Positions 15,257 through 23,326 of a DNA stretch of 64,000 nucleotides are shown here, in pieces. Position 1 is the stretch's first letter; every line of letters starts with the position of its first letter. Position numbers and translations under genes: made by a program. The notes beneath the pieces were generated by a model. It had not been told where the DNA came from. It saw only the letters and a program-made list of their open reading frames with translations, and did no database searches. Source of the stretch: Bacteroides sp. (lineage in GTDB: Bacteria > Bacteroidota > Bacteroidia > Bacteroidales > Muribaculaceae). Location of the stretch: NCBI GenBank assembly GCA_023665145.1, contig JAMPEM010000003.1, forward strand, positions 1 through 64,000, written 5' to 3'.

Positions 15257-17188
15257 TTATCTTGTCATTTTATCTATATCAAGTGAAAGTCCGATTGCGA
15301 AAGAAATACCTGTAGTAGAAGGTGTGCTGCTATAATTATATTTTGGTATATAATTAAAAAGGTTATCAATTGTTGCAATTACATCAATCCCTTTCCAGAC
15401 ACTTTGAGTGATTTTCAATTTCCATATCGTGTATCCGGGATAGTTGACACGTTCTGTTTCTTCATATGATGTAACCGAAGTAAATTCATCCACCGAGACC
15501 TTTGACAGGAACCGTCCGTTTAGGGCCACCATAAGACCATAATTCTTCCAATTCTTAGTGTAATCGAGTCGAATGGTTGCGGTATGGGGTCGAGTGGAGG
15601 ATGTATATGGTTCACCTTTGCGGAGATGTTCGTGTGTGAAAACATATGAAGCTCTTGCACCGAGTCCCCAAGGGGAGCGCCATGACACGTTGGCATCCAC
15701 ACCGCTTATAGTCATTTTGCCGATGTTTGTATATACCATACCGTTCATTGCATGATTCCATACGGTGGTAATTCTGTTGTCTACAAGATTACAGAAACCA
15801 CCGAGGGTGGCGTTGAACATACCTTTTGAAAATTCGGCTGAAAGCTGAAAGTTATTACTACTCTCCGGCCTAAGGTTCTCATTGCCATATATCATAAATA
15901 TTCCGGCCATATCGAAATTCATATACATCTCTTTAAGAGAAGGAGCACGAAAACCACCGGCATAAGAACCTCTGAATGAGAATCTGTTGAGTTTGTACAT
16001 AGCGTTGAGACGCGGTGAGAAATGCTTCATATGCGCTTCGGAGAAATAATCGAAACGGCCTCCGGTTATGATATTGAAATTTTTGTGAAAATTCAAATCA
16101 ATCTGAGCAAATCCATCAGCAGTAATTTGAGTTTTACTTCCGTTATCTACAAATTGATATGTCATAAGGTAGTCCCTCATCACGTCACCACCGACTGTCA
16201 GTATATGTTTTTCGGCAAAAGTATGACTAAGTATGGCCCTTCCGATATTTTGGGTATTGGAATAGTCGCGCACATCGCGTCGGGAAATGAGCATATAATC
16301 GCTTTTATCGTATTGGTCAAACGAATAGCTTACCTCAAGGTTAGTGGACTCTGAAATGTCGTATATTCCCTTCAGGCCTGTGGAAAAATCGCGATAACGG
16401 TCGTGGGTAGTCTCAGCAGAATTTCTCTCTCGGAAGAAATAACCGGCCCGACCGATAAATTTCAACTTGCCGTTGAGCCTGAAGGTCAAGCGATCCTTGA
16501 TATTATAGGTTCCACCTCCATAAAAACGGTCATAGTCCCCCTCGTTTTTCATATTGTATGAATCGATGTGGGTATATTGAGCCGACAGTGAGTTGGAAAA
16601 CTTTCCGGCATTGAATGAAAAATTCAGTCCATAACGCTGTTCATTATGCTCACCGTAGCGAGCATTGACGTTTAGCGTCCACGGCTCTACGCTTTCACGA
16701 CTGATGATGTTTACCACACCACCGACAGCATTTGAGCCATATAGAGATGAAGCCGCGCCTTTGACGATTTCAACCCTACCTGCATCAATGAGATTTAGTC
16801 GGTTGAAATCTATATTATCAAGAGTCTCACCGGCGACTCTTTCTCCATCAACAAGAAAAAGTATGGCATTACCGCTGAAGCCCTGCATATTGAGCGACAC
16901 CTGCTGATTCATCTCATATGAAAATTCGATACCGGGCAGTTCAGTCTGCAAAAGGTCGCTGATGTTGGTTGCATCACTTTTCTTTATGTCTGAAGCAGAA
17001 ATCACGCGGGTCAGAACCGGAGAATCCTTTAGTAATTTGGGTGTTCTGGTACCTGTTACCACAACCTCGTTTAATGTATTCTCCGTAGCGTTCTGCAACG
17101 AGTCAAATTGAGCGTCTGTCATATTGCGGGCACTTACCGATGAGGCTGTTATTCCGGCCGCTGTCATTATAAGCAATTTCTTTTTCAT
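15257..17188 (-). CDS. hmuR: HmuR: TonB-dependent heme receptor
   Basis: The 643-residue protein has a signal peptide (to about residue 21), a plug domain (about 40-155, with EVVVTGTRTPKLLKDSPVL as TonB-box-like start and GAASSLYGSNAVGGVVNIIS) and a 22-strand-type barrel. GFRAPSLKEMY and NENLRPE match the FRAP and NPNL boxes that mark heme receptors. It should move heme across the outer membrane using TonB energy. It lies 13 bases upstream of hmuS and one base downstream of hmuY, so translation is tightly coupled. It lacks the carboxypeptidase-like N-terminal domain of SusC proteins. Confidence 0.9.
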   Translation of the reverse strand: MKKKLLIMTAAGITASSVSARNMTDAQFDSLQNATENTLNEVVVTGTRTPKLLKDSPVLTRVISASDIKKSDATNISDLLQTELPGIEFSYEMNQQVSLNMQGFSGNAILFLVDGERVAGETLDNIDFNRLNLIDAGRVEIVKGAASSLYGSNAVGGVVNIISRESVEPWTLNVNARYGEHNEQRYGLNFSFNAGKFSNSLSAQYTHIDSYNMKNEGDYDRFYGGGTYNIKDRLTFRLNGKLKFIGRAGYFFRERNSAETTHDRYRDFSTGLKGIYDISESTNLEVSYSFDQYDKSDYMLISRRDVRDYSNTQNIGRAILSHTFAEKHILTVGGDVMRDYLMTYQFVDNGSKTQITADGFAQIDLNFHKNFNIITGGRFDYFSEAHMKHFSPRLNAMYKLNRFSFRGSYAGGFRAPSLKEMYMNFDMAGIFMIYGNENLRPESSNNFQLSAEFSKGMFNATLGGFCNLVDNRITTVWNHAMNGMVYTNIGKMTISGVDANVSWRSPWGLGARASYVFTHEHLRKGEPYTSSTRPHTATIRLDYTKNWKNYGLMVALNGRFLSKVSVDEFTSVTSYEETERVNYPGYTIWKLKITQSVWKGIDVIATIDNLFNYIPKYNYSSTPSTTGISFAIGLSLDIDKMTR

Positions 17189-17189
17189 C

Positions 17190-17828
17190 TCACAACGGAT
17201 AAATGTATTGTATTGACATATAACCCTTTATTCCGATGCTATTGGTATAATCTTTCAATTTCACAGCTGCACGTTCACCGTTTTCAAGATATAGAATATA
17301 AACCTTGTCGGAGGGTGTATATATCGGTGGCATTGTACTTGTATCGACGATAAGCCATTTCGACAACTCCGGATTATAATATGAATCTACATAAGAAAGA
17401 TAACCATCCATCATCGTTGACATATCGGCAACTATCTTATCTGTGGTCCATACATCCGCCACTTCGGGAAGATTGTCGGAATTAGTCCAGCTACGAGCTT
17501 GATTAATGTCTGTCAGGGATGTTCCGACTACCTTTGCGTTGTTGGTTTTGGTGTCATACCTGTGGACAGCAAAATCCCACTTTGCCGGAGCCGGGTCTTG
17601 AACAGAAAGGGAATCTGTAGTCCGGGATGCAAAGTCTATGTATGTCCACGTTTCGTAGTCAGTGGCATTTATATATATAAGTCCCGGAGAGGTAGCAGAG
17701 CAGACTTCCATGAAACCGTATTCCGAGGTGTTTTCGGGTTCGTCATACATGCTGCCCAGTACGTCATTGCAAGACGAGAGCAGCATCGCTGCCACCCCCG
17801 CTAACATAATATTAGGATTTAATCTCAT
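17190..17828 (-). CDS. hmuY: HmuY family heme-binding lipoprotein
   Basis: A lipoprotein signal (lipobox LLSSC, Cys20) precedes the HmuY fold. WDFAVHRYDTKTNNAKVVGT near residue 83 and GIKGYMSIQYIYP at the C-terminus are the family's most recognisable segments. HmuY captures heme at the cell surface and delivers it to HmuR. P. gingivalis HmuY uses two histidines, while some relatives use methionines. Here several Met residues (MSTMMDGY; STMPPIY) are candidates and the exact ligands cannot be assigned by eye. It lies two bases after the calycin-like lipoprotein gene. Confidence 0.87.
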   Translation of the reverse strand: MRLNPNIMLAGVAAMLLSSCNDVLGSMYDEPENTSEYGFMEVCSATSPGLIYINATDYETWTYIDFASRTTDSLSVQDPAPAKWDFAVHRYDTKTNNAKVVGTSLTDINQARSWTNSDNLPEVADVWTTDKIVADMSTMMDGYLSYVDSYYNPELSKWLIVDTSTMPPIYTPSDKVYILYLENGERAAVKLKDYTNSIGIKGYMSIQYIYPL

Positions 17829-17830
17829 TT

Positions 17831-18667
17831 TTATTCGTTCTCTGTCGGCATATCTCCTGAATGGAACACAATGGAGAGACCACCCATTACAGAGGGTACA
17901 GAAAATGTGAATGTCGGAGTTTCTTTCTCGGAATCGATTGAACCCTCAATCGAGCAATCATATTCCTTTATATTTCCATTCATTCCCATTTTGGTAGTTC
18001 CCTTTCCGGTGACAACAAATTTGCCGTCTTTTAACGTTGCAGTAGCGTTCTCTATCAGGAATTCGCCCCAAGTATCTGTTGTATAGACTACTTTATATGT
18101 AGCATTGTCATCGTTTTGGGTAATTACAATCTCCTGGTTATCTGCCATCATACCGGAAAAATATGTGCTTGAGGCCTCTGTATAACCTTTATATTTTCCG
18201 GGGACTACAATATCAGCGGGGATTTCACCTTGTTTGAACTCAATCTTCAGTCCACCCATCACAGTCGGACATGTGAATATTAGAGATAGATTCTTCCCGA
18301 CAAGACTTCCTTCAACAGTGCAATCATATTCCTTTGGAGCGTTCCCGGCATGAGACATAACGGATTTGCCGCTTCCGGTGATTTGCATATTATTGTCAGT
18401 ACCTGCCAACACGGCATCATTGATAGTGATATCACCCCAGGTATCTGAGTGGAAACTGATATTGACTTTGTTCAGTTCGTCAGAAGTGACTACCACAGTC
18501 TGATTATCGGACACCATTCCCGAGAAATATGCGGCTGACGCATTGGTATATCCCTCGTAAGAGCCGATTGCATTATCCGCAAGGTTTATTGGTTCGTTGT
18601 CATCGTTGCTACATGATGTAAGGGCAAAAATAATCATGAGCAAAGAAAGAAGTTGTAACTTTTTCAT
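17831..18667 (-). CDS. Lipoprotein with two calycin-like beta-barrel domains
   Basis: I start the protein at the ATG at 18667, giving MKKLQLLSLLMIIFALTSC with a clear lipobox; the longer frame from 18742 adds 25 residues upstream of the signal and overlaps the promoter. The mature part is an internal duplication. YEGYTNASAAYFSGMVSDNQ (first) and YKGYTEASSTYFSGMMADNQ (second) begin each copy, and both end with a VMGG(L)xIxF strand. This is the Bacteroidetes calycin-like barrel, related to ligand-binding lipocalins. As the promoter-proximal gene of the heme operon it is probably a second surface heme- or porphyrin-binding protein, but that is inference. Confidence 0.8.
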   Translation of the reverse strand: MKKLQLLSLLMIIFALTSCSNDDNEPINLADNAIGSYEGYTNASAAYFSGMVSDNQTVVVTSDELNKVNISFHSDTWGDITINDAVLAGTDNNMQITGSGKSVMSHAGNAPKEYDCTVEGSLVGKNLSLIFTCPTVMGGLKIEFKQGEIPADIVVPGKYKGYTEASSTYFSGMMADNQEIVITQNDDNATYKVVYTTDTWGEFLIENATATLKDGKFVVTGKGTTKMGMNGNIKEYDCSIEGSIDSEKETPTFTFSVPSVMGGLSIVFHSGDMPTENE

Positions 18668-18711
18668 CTTATCATGTTGTTTTATTGATTTTATCATCTG
18701 TTTTCGGGGTG

Positions 18712-18742
18712 CAAAGTTATAGTGATATTCATTATCCGTCAA
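18712..18742 (-). promoter_or_regulatory. Promoter of the heme operon
   Basis: On the minus strand TTG (18742-18740) and TAACTTTG (18719-18712) are 20 bases apart, a full match to the Bacteroidetes consensus. The transcript would start about 40 bases before the ATG at 18667. Confidence 0.75.
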
Positions 18743-18797
18743 TTACCAATTTTAGTGTTTTTTCACCAGCGAGTAGTCACAATTCAGTATGAGCATA

Positions 18798-18831
18798 TCC
18801 CTTTTGGGAAGAAAATACCCTAATTTATGGG
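18798..18831. promoter_or_regulatory. Two inverted repeats between the divergent promoters
   Basis: TCCCTTTTGGGA (18798-18809) and CCC-N8-GGG (18818-18831) lie in the shared control region, next to the -33 box of the regulator gene. They are candidate operators for the hemerythrin-LuxR protein or an iron regulator. Confidence 0.35.
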
Positions 18832-18832
18832 A

Positions 18833-18863
18833 TTGTGAAATTTTATTCGTAATTGTAACTTTG
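18833..18863 (+). promoter_or_regulatory. Promoter of the hemerythrin-LuxR regulator
   Basis: TTG at 18833-18835 and TAACTTTG at 18856-18863 are 20 bases apart. The start codon is at 18889. The -7 box is identical to that of the divergent heme operon. Confidence 0.72.
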
Positions 18864-18888
18864 CTTCGGGAAAAAGTACCCTCTTTTT

Positions 18889-19845
18889 ATGATTAAAGAC
18901 TCATTAACATATACGCGATTTGACTCCCTAAGGGATATTATAGAAGACAATAATCAATTGTTGGTCGTATTAAACCGATTTGATATTTCATTCGGGTTCG
19001 GCGATGGCACAGTGGAAAGGGTATGCGCAAATAATGGCGTCGATACCGAGACTTTTCTTGCCGTAATAAATTTCATCAGCGGAAAAAGGTGGGAACAATA
19101 TAATGTGGCACCATTATCATTGATAGGTTACCTTCGAAAATCACATGCACGCTTTATTGATTATACACTTCCATATATTAAGAGAACTCTTATTGAGGGT
19201 ATTCATGAAACCGAAATTCCGGAAATAGCCATTGTAATACTTCGTTTTTATGACAAATACATCGAAGAGGTAAAGTCTCACATGGGATATGAAGATGATT
19301 TCATATTCTCGTATGTTGAAAATCTGATAAAAGGAATAACCGATACGACCAACCGATTTCAAATTTCAGATTTTTCATCAAGCCATAACCACATGGCATC
19401 GAAGATAGATGATCTAAAGGAATTGTTTATTTACAAGTTTAAACAAAAAAATAATGAAATAATTAACACAGCTTTGATTCATCTTATGCTATGCGGTAAA
19501 GAGTTAGTGCAACATTGTGAAATCGAGAATCATCTCCTTTTCCCTCAAGTAGAGAAATTGGAAAAAGAATTGAGAAAGCGCAACCTTGATGTGGTATCTG
19601 ACAAAAAACAAGATGAGGAAGCTGTTGTGGATATCCTTACCGATAGAGAAAAAGAAACATTGAGGTGGATAGCAAAAGGACTTGTTACAAAAGAAATTGC
19701 CGACAAGATGTGTCTGTCGCAACACACAATTAACTCTTACCGCAAAAGTATCAGCACAAAACTCAACATCCATTCAGCATCAGGTATGGCAGTATATGCC
19801 ATCCTTCATCATATCATTGACACCACCGAAATAGATTTCGCCTGA
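18889..19845 (+). CDS. Di-iron hemerythrin sensor fused to a LuxR-type DNA-binding domain
   Basis: The first 230 residues match YtfE/RIC/ScdA iron-sulfur repair proteins: a ScdA-N-type start (FGFGDGTVERVCANNGVD, with Cys46) and a hemerythrin domain. His86, His131, Glu135, His168, His209 and Glu213 reproduce the spacing of the six YtfE ligands (His84, His129, Glu133, His160, His204, Glu208), so a di-iron site is likely. Residues about 250-312 form a GerE/LuxR helix-turn-helix (LTDREKETLRWIAKGLVTKE, then ADKMCLSQHTINSYRK). YtfE alone repairs or senses nitrosative and oxidative damage. With a DNA-binding domain it should be a transcription factor that reads iron, oxygen or NO. It is divergent from the heme operon, its most likely target. 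Confidence 0.85.
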   Translation: MIKDSLTYTRFDSLRDIIEDNNQLLVVLNRFDISFGFGDGTVERVCANNGVDTETFLAVINFISGKRWEQYNVAPLSLIGYLRKSHARFIDYTLPYIKRTLIEGIHETEIPEIAIVILRFYDKYIEEVKSHMGYEDDFIFSYVENLIKGITDTTNRFQISDFSSSHNHMASKIDDLKELFIYKFKQKNNEIINTALIHLMLCGKELVQHCEIENHLLFPQVEKLEKELRKRNLDVVSDKKQDEEAVVDILTDREKETLRWIAKGLVTKEIADKMCLSQHTINSYRKSISTKLNIHSASGMAVYAILHHIIDTTEIDFA

Positions 19846-19997
19846 GATTCCGACTTTTGCCGATCCGCAGCTCTGTAGAATCATGAACCATCTTTGGTCC
19901 GTGAGTGTTTTTACACATAATTAGAGGTTGTTTTAAAATAAAACTTAAAATGCCCCATTCATAAAATTGTTAAATGGGTTATTTCCAACCGGTACCA

Positions 19998-20798
19998 ATG
20001 ACAACAACAATTTTACATATTTCCGACTGCGAACGACCTACTGCCAAAGATGTCTGTATTTTTCTGGCGGATTATGGTGCAGGATTGTTGGCCTCGGGAG
20101 CTACATGTATCCGGCTCGACAAAAATATCACTCGAATAGCCAAAAGTTACGGTATGGATGCTGAAATGACCGTCATGCCTCGCCATATCCATCTTACAAT
20201 AATTGATGAATGTACCGCAGAGATACAAACCTCCATCGCAACAGTTCCTGACAGTGGTATCAGTTTCAACGTTAACACTGAACTCAGCAGACTGAGTTGG
20301 GCCATATCTGACGATAAGATAACATTCAGCCAGGCGGTGGAAAGATATAAGGCCATACCCAACAACGACTCAATGAGCCGATGGACTGTCCTTATTCTTG
20401 TCACCCTTGCCAACGCTTCATTTTGCAGAATTTTCGGAGGTGACAGCATTGCGATACTATTTGTCGCAATTGCCACATTTGTCGGATTTTATATAAAGAC
20501 AGAACTTTTAGCCCGCAAGGTAGACACTCGCCTTGTGTTTATTCTGTGCTCTTTCATATCATCCATAATAGGTGGTTCCGATACAATTTTTGCTCTCGGC
20601 ACTACCCCCGAGATTGCTCTAAGCACAAGTGTGCTCTATCTTGTACCCGGGATTCCTTTTCTTAACTCTTTCAGCGATATGTTGTATCGACGATACCTCT
20701 GCGCATTTGCCCGGTTTGCCGACGCCATGATTCTGACCTTTTGTCTGACAATAGGATTATGCATCGCAATGTCGTTGATTCATGCAAATATGTTTTAA
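19998..20798 (+). CDS. ThrE-type threonine/serine exporter, N-terminal (DUF1212) subunit
   Basis: GAGLLASGATCIRLDKNITR then AKSYGMDAEMTVMPRHIHLT match the cytoplasmic start of ThrE (DUF1212). About five membrane helices follow, with VPGIPFLNSFSDMLYRRY as the conserved loop. In many bacteria ThrE is split into this part and a DUF3815 part, and the latter is the next gene. Together they should export small amino acids. I prefer ATG 19998 to the in-frame ATG 19974 because the added eight residues carry no family sequence. A TTAGAGGTTGTTTT motif lies about 50-75 bases upstream. Confidence 0.82.
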   Translation: MTTTILHISDCERPTAKDVCIFLADYGAGLLASGATCIRLDKNITRIAKSYGMDAEMTVMPRHIHLTIIDECTAEIQTSIATVPDSGISFNVNTELSRLSWAISDDKITFSQAVERYKAIPNNDSMSRWTVLILVTLANASFCRIFGGDSIAILFVAIATFVGFYIKTELLARKVDTRLVFILCSFISSIIGGSDTIFALGTTPEIALSTSVLYLVPGIPFLNSFSDMLYRRYLCAFARFADAMILTFCLTIGLCIAMSLIHANMF

Positions 20799-20809
20799 GA
20801 GTAAGTTTT

Positions 20810-20990
20810 TAATAACTCAACTTTCGCAAGTTTTAACTTGCGAAAAGTTAGGAGTTGGAGGTTAGAGAGTTAGAGAATTATCGAAAAATTAATATTAATT
20901 TTAACTCGAAGGCGTTCCATAAACCATAAACTATAAACCATAAACCTCAAGTTTCCAAGATGCCAAGCAACTTGAGAAACTTGAATTAAT
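20810..20990 (+). repeat. Composite intergenic repeat between the two ThrE genes
   Basis: The stretch starts with a hairpin (AACTTTCGCAAGTT / AACTTGCGAAAAGTT, 20819-20849), continues through GGAGTTGGAGGTTAGAG and GTTCCATAAACC, a short run of seven-base TAAACCA/T units, and ends with an imperfect hairpin around CAACTTGAGAAACTTG (20969-20984). Read on the minus strand, it matches the repeat at 49712-50035 element by element. The function is unknown. It separates two genes that should be co-expressed. Confidence 0.75.
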
Positions 20991-21006
20991 AATAAATCGG
21001 AAGATC

Positions 21007-21486
21007 ATGATTGATCGAATTTTTCAAGATGCACTCTTTTCAGCCATGGCGGCAATCGGATTTGCCGCTATCAGCCGCCCTCCACACCGTGCATACATTT
21101 ATTGCGCTTTGATTGCGGCCATAGGACATTCTTTTCGATACGTTATGATAAATTCCTCAATGGAGATTCATATTATTCCGGCTACATTTATCGCTGCATT
21201 TATCATAGGGCTTGGTGCTGTCTTCGTTTCACCCCTGTCTAAAATACCGGCAGAGACATACCTCTTCCCATCTCTACTTCCCATGATACCGGGAATTTAC
21301 GCATATAAGACATTCGCCGGACTTGCCATGTGTATGTTCTCTTCGGGTCAAGAATCATTCAATCATAGTTTTTTCTTATTCGTATCCAACGGAATAACTT
21401 GCGGATGTATCCTTCTCTGCATGGTAATCGGATCAGTAATCCCAATCTTTATGCTCAAAAAAATATCATTTCAAGCCACAAGATAA
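21007..21486 (+). CDS. ThrE-type exporter, C-terminal (DUF3815) subunit
   Basis: The 159-residue protein has four or five membrane helices. FAAISRPPHRAYIYCALIAA, then PLSKIPAETYLFPSLLPMIP and GIYAYKTF, are typical of DUF3815, the second half of ThrE exporters. It pairs with the gene ending at 20798. The 208-base gap holds a repeat rather than a tight operon junction. A clear terminator follows at 21497. Confidence 0.83.
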   Translation: MIDRIFQDALFSAMAAIGFAAISRPPHRAYIYCALIAAIGHSFRYVMINSSMEIHIIPATFIAAFIIGLGAVFVSPLSKIPAETYLFPSLLPMIPGIYAYKTFAGLAMCMFSSGQESFNHSFFLFVSNGITCGCILLCMVIGSVIPIFMLKKISFQATR

Positions 21487-21496
21487 AACAATATTT

Positions 21497-21533
21497 AAGC
21501 CGGAACTTTGATTACTCAAAATTCCGGCTTTTT
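21497..21533 (+). terminator. Rho-independent terminator after the ThrE genes
   Basis: AAGCCGGAA and TTCCGGCTT form a nine-base perfect stem with a 16-base loop, followed by TTT. It lies between convergent genes and may serve both. Confidence 0.75.
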
Positions 21534-21574
21534 CCAAGAACCTGTTCCGAAATATTTGAAATTCTATTAGACGT

Positions 21575-22861
21575 TTATGGAATATCCTCGTATGCTTTTA
21601 TCGCTTTGTCAAAACGTCCCATAAGGTCGCTCATAAGATATAATCCGTCTTCATTCGCTTGAAGCCCTTCAAGAGACAACGGCACTATCATCGGAGGATT
21701 GTTCAAATCAAGCAGTTCTACATTTCTCAACTGGTCTACAGATTGATACACCAGATTCAACGCTCCATATTCTTTACCGTCTGCCCCAATCCATTTCTCT
21801 ATTACAAGTTTGCTCCCTATTGGTGTCTTACACTCTATGGCCTCTGTCAGTGTATAAGGTTCTACGCCAAGAGCCGCATTGACAGATGCGATATTTGAAT
21901 CATGTCCTACGAGGAAGGTAAATTTCCTGTCGGGCGATGCAAGTTCGTCCCGCATATATTGAAGCAGAGGATGTGCTACATTTACCGCAACAATCGGTGC
22001 TGTGAAAAGTACATCACCATATACATCCTTTATTCTTGCAATCTTTTGCCATTCATCTCGCGTAAGGTTTTTCCCAAATCCTGCCTTAATCGAATCAGGC
22101 TCTTCATAATATTGCAATATGAAAGCGTCGCTGGCTGAATTGGCATCTTTGAGAGAACCTCGCATAGACGGCTCTTTATAAAGTTCAAATGATATTTCTG
22201 TATTATAGTTATCGAACGCTTTGCTTCCTCCATTCTTCGCTGATGGGGAATTACTCAGGTCAAGCACATCCGCAATAAGTTTATATTCCTCTGCAAGATT
22301 CTCGTTTATCCCTTTAATTCCTTTCTTTCCACCCATAGCATTGATCTGCTCCATGGCAAGCTTGATAAATTCCGGACTTACCTTAGTGAGCTGCGGATTA
22401 AAAATCGGATCCATTTTTGAAGGAGTAAATCGATGGTTTACCACTATGTCGGCCACCGGCATGAATCCCGATGAGAAATAATTTCCTGTGGCGAGGGTAC
22501 GTTGCATCGAATTGGCATAGAAATTCACATCATCAGCTGTCGGGACATAATTTTCGGGGAATAAACCCGCATCTACAAGCCATTTACGAAAATATTGACC
22601 CATCACTGTTTCAAGAGCTCCTCCACGAAGAGTCAATTCGCTCGGAGCTGAACTCCAATCTGTCCATTGATGCGAAGTAAGATTGGCAAGGGCACTTCCG
22701 TTTCCCGACAAAGGCGCTCTAATGTTATGGCGGCTCAGAACTACAGCCTCCTTCAATTTGTATTTATCCTTAAATTCTTGTGAACGTGACAACTGCGCAT
22801 TTGCCACAAACGGAAGTAACAGCATTATCGCTGCAAGCAATGTGGTGTGTAAGTTTCTCAT
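21575..22861 (-). CDS. Secreted histidine acid phosphatase
   Basis: A signal peptide (to about residue 22) precedes the histidine-phosphatase fold. The RHxxRxP motif reads RHNIRAP at 44-50, with His45 as the phosphorylated residue. The distal HD motif appears as VGHDSN near residue 325. The length of 428 residues fits the clade-2 AppA/Agp-type phosphatases, which hydrolyse phytate, glucose-1-phosphate or other phosphomonoesters in the periplasm. The Gly of the usual RHG is replaced by Asn, common in Bacteroidetes members. The substrate cannot be deduced from context. Confidence 0.85.
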   Translation of the reverse strand: MRNLHTTLLAAIMLLLPFVANAQLSRSQEFKDKYKLKEAVVLSRHNIRAPLSGNGSALANLTSHQWTDWSSAPSELTLRGGALETVMGQYFRKWLVDAGLFPENYVPTADDVNFYANSMQRTLATGNYFSSGFMPVADIVVNHRFTPSKMDPIFNPQLTKVSPEFIKLAMEQINAMGGKKGIKGINENLAEEYKLIADVLDLSNSPSAKNGGSKAFDNYNTEISFELYKEPSMRGSLKDANSASDAFILQYYEEPDSIKAGFGKNLTRDEWQKIARIKDVYGDVLFTAPIVAVNVAHPLLQYMRDELASPDRKFTFLVGHDSNIASVNAALGVEPYTLTEAIECKTPIGSKLVIEKWIGADGKEYGALNLVYQSVDQLRNVELLDLNNPPMIVPLSLEGLQANEDGLYLMSDLMGRFDKAIKAYEDIP

Positions 22862-22968
22862 ATCATCAGGTATTGTTTATAGTTTCAGTATAACAACTAA
22901 TACCCTCTTTTCGTTTACACGTTGTGAAAATTTTCTGTGTATCTCAATCTTCTCTCAATATATTTTGT

Positions 22969-22976
22969 TACCTTTG
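22969..22976 (+). promoter_or_regulatory. Isolated -7 promoter-like box
   Basis: TACCTTTG matches TAnnTTTG on the plus strand, followed by GC as in strong promoters. No convincing -33 box lies about 20 bases upstream. It could drive the transporter at 23327 through a long leader. Confidence 0.3.
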
Positions 22977-23012
22977 CATTATCATCAATCAAAACATTCC
23001 GATATGGGATTC

Positions 23013-23288
23013 TTATCCATATTTCTTCCCAATATGCTCCTTATTTACCCTATACACCAACAATCCACTCAAAATAAAGAACACTATCGCACACAATCCT
23101 GCGCATCCTCGCAATATATGAAGTGCAACAACGGATAGGGAATCAATACATATTATCATAAACAACAATAGCAATATGCAAATTCCTCCTGCTCACAATG
23201 CATAATATTTAAGTCGCTTATTACCCGGCTTTGCATATATCTTCTCCATTTCTCTCCGCTCCCTTATGATATCCTCTATTCTTCTCAT
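23013..23288 (-). pseudogene. Broken small two-helix membrane protein gene
   Basis: On the minus strand, MRRIEDIIRERREMEKIYAK from the ATG at 23288 leads, after a frame change and a TGA, into GGICILLLLFMIICIDSL and AGLCAIVFFILSGLLVYRVN, ending EHIGKKYG and a stop at 23013. Two hydrophobic stretches of membrane-spanning length with a charged head and tail suggest a real small membrane protein, now inactive. I do not recognise the family. The rest of the 22862-23326 gap holds nothing else I can support. Confidence 0.45.
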
Positions 23289-23326
23289 AATCTGTCCTTT
23301 TATACATAACAAAGAAGATATTCAAA

